Shown in pieces: positions 52,417 to 55,508 of a stretch of DNA of 55,508 bases. The stretch is from Sarocladium kiliense (Eukaryota; Ascomycota; Sordariomycetes; Hypocreales; Sarocladiaceae), in the NCBI GenBank assembly GCA_030734395.1, contig JAUZTG010000030.1, forward strand, positions 1 to 55,508. Reading direction: 5' to 3'. Position 1 is the stretch's first letter, and every line of letters starts with the position of its first letter. A model generated the notes under the pieces. The model was not told where the DNA came from, ran no database searches, and worked only from the letters and a program-made list of their open reading frames with translations. The translations under genes and the position numbers were made by a program.

Positions 52417-53287
52417 ATGCCGTCTTTATCTACTATTTTAACAACTGTCCTAGCCTTTGTCTTTCAGAGCAATGCCCAGCTCCCTACTCTTGCTGCTTCG
52501 AACTTCGATTCCGGTACTTCCCTCGACCCGTTCTACGAGTGTACGTACAAGCGTCCATCGTATGCCAAAGTTGTGAATCAAGAAGTCGAGACCTGGTTTG
52601 ATGAGGCTGGCTACGATGGTGCACGTGCAGGTCGCGGCATTGAACTCTGTGCGGATACGAAACCTGTTCAACGCGAGCTTTGGCACGGCTTCAGCTTGCG
52701 CCTCCCTGCAGACTATCCTACAAACAAACAATCCATTGTAGCGCAACAATTCTGCTTCGGGGGCTGCAACAGCTGGTGTCGTACACTTGACATTGTAGGC
52801 ACAAGTCTGAAGGTGGATCATCGCTATGCTTGTGTCACTAGTGGTAGTGCGTTGACAACGAAGACCATTGTTGGCAGCATCAGCCTGGGTGATTGGCACG
52901 ACGTTGTCATCAATGCTCGCTTCAGCAACGCTCAAGACGGCCAGTACACGGTCTACTGGAACGGCAAGATCATTTACAATGCCCAGAACATCAACTTGGG
53001 ATTCGACAGCGCTTGGACTAGTGATGGCAAGATGACCATCGGCGTTGGCTTCAAGAATGGCCAATACAATGCTGGTATGTGCTCAGGTCTATTCATACCC
53101 CCCACCCCTCTTTCTCCAAGTTTCTCTATAGTAGTGACTATGTTTGGAGAACAATGACTGACTGGTACGCAACAAACCAGACACTCGCCTCTACAACGAT
53201 GGAACTCGTACCATCTACTTTGATAACATTAGCTGGTATGTCGTTGACGATGGCCAAACCGACGGCTACGAGGTTGTAGCCCCTTAA
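52417..53287 (+). CDS. Secreted PL20-type glucuronan lyase
   Basis: Exons 52417-53074 and 53181-53287, with a 106-nt intron (GTATGT...ACCAG), give about 254 aa, the usual PL20 length. The start gives MPSLSTILTTVLAFVFQSNA, a signal peptide; an in-frame ATG at 52396 would only lengthen it. The jelly-roll pattern fits PL20: 'NFDSGTSLDPFYECTYKRPS', 'AGYDGARAGRGIELCAD', 'IVAQQFCFGGCNSWCRTLDI', 'LGDWHDVVINARFS' and the terminal 'IYFDNISWYVVDDGQTDGYE'. PL20 enzymes cleave beta-1,4-linked polyglucuronate by elimination. The gene is intact and lies 1 kb upstream of GH39 on the same strand. Confidence 0.85.
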
Positions 53288-54251
53288 GGGTGGTCTTTCC
53301 TGTTGCGCCAGTCGCACATCAGTGGGCACATTTGTTGCTTAGCCATATTGATAAAAGCCTGATTAGTCTAGCAACTCTCAATCCCCGATGATTAGCGTTC
53401 AACTACGTTCATTCGCTTTTGTCCCAGAGCTAAGGTCTCCCCGTCCGTGTGGAGCGTGCGAAGCTGGGCTGTTTTGTAAATAAGGAAGGCTTTGGTCCCT
53501 TCTTAGGTCAGGTTGCAAGCTTGCTCTCCTTCGCATCTTGCCTACTTCAGAATTTGTGCAGGGTCACACAGGAGACTTCACCACAAGTCTTGAGCGTTGC
53601 TCTTACCCGATCTCTTCAATTGCATGGAAATATACACGCCCATCACGATGGGTCCTGGCCATAGTCCAGAGCAAGCTCTTTCACTGTTTTTCTCATCAGG
53701 TGAAGCGATAACTATTCTAGCTGTTGCATAGTTACTAGACTCAGTTCGACGCTTCTTGCGATCCAGGTCCTGCCATTGCTCATGTCCATATTCGTGGGTC
53801 TTCAGAACAGCTACTGCCTTGGCCAAGATCATGACCTGAGTGTAATCATGTGTTTCCTAAGCTCCGATGAACGTATCTAATATTCAAGATCCCACTTCAC
53901 TCTATTTGTTTTCTTTTCCTTTCCGACGTCTTGGCGAGTCTTTTAATCTCCCAAATGGTACCTGCATGGGGTTCCCACACTCACAGCAAGAAAAGGCGCT
54001 ACGAGCGGAGAAACTTTCGGGAGTCGTCCGACAGAGGGACTGTAAGTAATCTAGCCGTCGAATGAATAAGATGCGATAAGGTAGGAATAAAGACAAGGTC
54101 AGGATCATACCGTTGGGATAGCCGGGCACTCAAATATTCAGTTTTGTATTGTCAGCTCTTTCTCTCTTCTTTTTTTCAGTTTTTAATCCTCTTATAAGAC
54201 CCAAGAACCCCTGTCTATTAACCCTCCGCCTGCCACATTCATTCGTTCATC
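53288..54251. other. Intergenic, no gene recognised
   Basis: 3' flank of PL20 and promoter of GH39. A pyrimidine-rich stretch (CTCTTTCTCTCTTCTTTTTTTC near 54156) lies about 90 bp before the GH39 start, common in fungal promoters. No coding frame of note. Confidence 0.55.
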
Positions 54252-55508
54252 ATGGCAGGCTTCCAGGTCTCCGTGAAGGCTGCGCCGGTTGAAACACTCA
54301 GCACTTTTTGGTCCACAGTCGTTGGTGCTGGCAGAGCCAATGAGGGCCTTCGCGCCGACTGGCAGAGCCACCTCAAGCTTGTGAGCACGGCGTGTGGCTT
54401 CCGCTATGTTCGTTCCCATGGTCTCTACCACGATGATATGCATGTCGTGGCCGAAGTGAACGGGAAACATGTATATAACTTCCAGTACATCGATGCGCTC
54501 TTCGACATCATGTTGGATATGGGAGTGCGACCATTCGTCGAGTTTGGCTTTTGCCCCTCTCTCATTGCGACAGTCACGGAGACGGTATGTCCCTCAATCG
54601 AGACTTGGGTGGTTTCAGTATAGTTCATCCGTCGACACTGACAACTTGGCAACAGGTTTTCTGGTGGAAGGGGCATGCAAGCCCTCCCAAGCAGATGGGT
54701 TTCTGGTACAATCTGGTCGAGGCTACAGTTAGACACTGGGTTACTCGATACGGCCTCGAGGAGGTCCGCACTTGGTATTTCGAGTGTTGGAATGAGGTAA
54801 GTAAATTGTGTCTGGTAGTCTGCCATTTCCATACATTTGTTCACTTGGTACGGTAGTAAGACGCAGGCTAACCGCGGGGCTTGGTTCTGCACAAATAGCC
54901 AAATCTTCATCCATTCTTCAAAGGCACCAGGTCGCAGTACTACGAGCTCTATGATGCCACTGTTAAGGCTGTGAAGAGCATCGATGCGTATCTAAGAGTC
55001 GGAGGTCCTGCTACAAGCAACTTTGTGCCGGACAGCCGCTTTGATGACGAGCTTGAGGACATGGAAGTTCAGAAGAAGCTTAAGGACGTAAGTCTTTCCG
55101 GTGAATCGACTCAACTGTCCTGCACAGAAACAGATATGAACGGAGTGGCGCTGGGCTGACTGATGCTCTTGTTGATCTAGGTCAGCGATATCGACTCCTT
55201 GAACTGGCGACCTGTATGGGTTGAGCACTTCCTCGAATGGTGCTCAAGCCGGGGCTTGCCGGTGGACTTCGTGTCCTCTCACCCTTATCCTACTGACTGG
55301 GCGCTGGATACAACTGGAAGCATGTCCAAACGGGTACGGGGGCTTCAAGCAACTCCCAAGGACCTGGCTCTCTTGCGCAAAATTGTCTCCGAGAGCGCGT
55401 ATCCCTTGGCCGAAATCCATCTCACCGAATGGAGCTCGAGTCCATCCTCTCGTGACCATGCTCATGATGAGGTTCCGGCTGCTATCTTCATTGCGCGCAC
55501 TGTTCTCG
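54252..55508 (+). CDS. GH39 beta-xylosidase-like glycosidase, 5' part (3' part at 1-679)
   Basis: Exons 54252-54584, 54656-54796, 54899-55087 and 55181-55508 all splice in phase. The start (MAGFQVSVKAAPVETLSTFW) has no signal peptide, so the enzyme is likely intracellular. Family blocks: 'FRYVRSHGLYHDDMHVVAEV', 'FVEFGFCPSLIATVTET', 'VFWWKGHASPPKQM', acid/base Glu near residue 158 in 'ECWNEPNLHPFF' (codons flank intron 2), and nucleophile Glu near residue 304 in 'IHLTEWSSSPSSRD'. The frame leaves the window within 'IFIARTVL'. Joined to 1-679 the protein is about 531 aa, normal for GH39. Confidence 0.92.
55493..55508. repeat. Terminal direct repeat, right copy (16 bp)
   Basis: Identical to bases 1-16. 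In the GH39 frame it encodes 'ARTVL' plus one base of the next codon, which base 17 onward completes in the left copy. Confidence 0.95.

Overview
The window reads as nuclear DNA of a filamentous ascomycete (Pezizomycotina). Genes carry short introns of about 45-75 nt with GTAAGT-type donors. There are Zn(II)2Cys6 and WOPR regulators, fungal-type secreted CAZymes, Tad1-like non-LTR retrotransposons and Fot1/pogo-like DNA transposons. No rRNA, tRNA, CRISPR, telomere repeat or viral/plasmid replication gene was seen. The genus cannot be fixed by reading alone.

The two ends belong together. Bases 1-16 repeat exactly as 55493-55508. A GH39 glycosidase gene starts at 54252, runs off the right edge in frame and resumes at base 1, ending at 679. 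If the repeat is counted once, the unit is 55,492 bp. This means either a circular molecule, a tandem repeat in the genome, or a closed assembly loop.

Read across that junction, 52.0 kb to 12.8 kb (via the ends) is a compact, transposon-free island of carbohydrate genes. It holds a PL20-type glucuronan lyase, the GH39 beta-xylosidase-like enzyme, a secreted alginate-lyase-superfamily protein, a decayed Zn2Cys6 regulator, an Amidohydro_2 gene with a one-base frameshift in a G8 run, a secreted GH43 glycosidase, and an intact vanillyl-alcohol-oxidase-like flavoenzyme. Together they suggest a catabolic cluster for uronic-acid- and xylose-containing plant or fungal polysaccharide, with a phenolic oxidase alongside.

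The island is bounded on one side by a Tad1-like LINE that stops about 25 bp before the flavoenzyme start codon and whose ORF2 reads in frame into it, and on the other by a pogo-like element (50.2-52.0 kb). From 12.8 to 22 kb, two Tad1-like LINEs sit head to head, and their first 632 bp form a perfect inverted repeat. From 22 to 52 kb lie four pogo-like elements (A-D) with DD35D transposases ending in a CCHC knuckle. Only B has an unbroken transposase. Their terminal inverted repeats share one plan: an 11-nt outer block beginning ACGT, then one to three 17-nt units.

Between the transposons are intact genes: an uncharacterised fungal protein at 24.8 kb, a WOPR (Gti1/Pac2) regulator at 29 kb, an Hst3/Hst4-like sirtuin at 31.2 kb, an NAD(P)-binding oxidoreductase at 41.2 kb and a PD-(D/E)XK_12-type protein at 45.8 kb. 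There are also many relics: a second WOPR fragment, ankyrin and kinase scraps, a second Zn2Cys6 factor with a one-base lesion in its zinc cluster, a MULE transposase, a PWWP-like gene, and a bZIP gene whose 3' end was hit by pogo element C.
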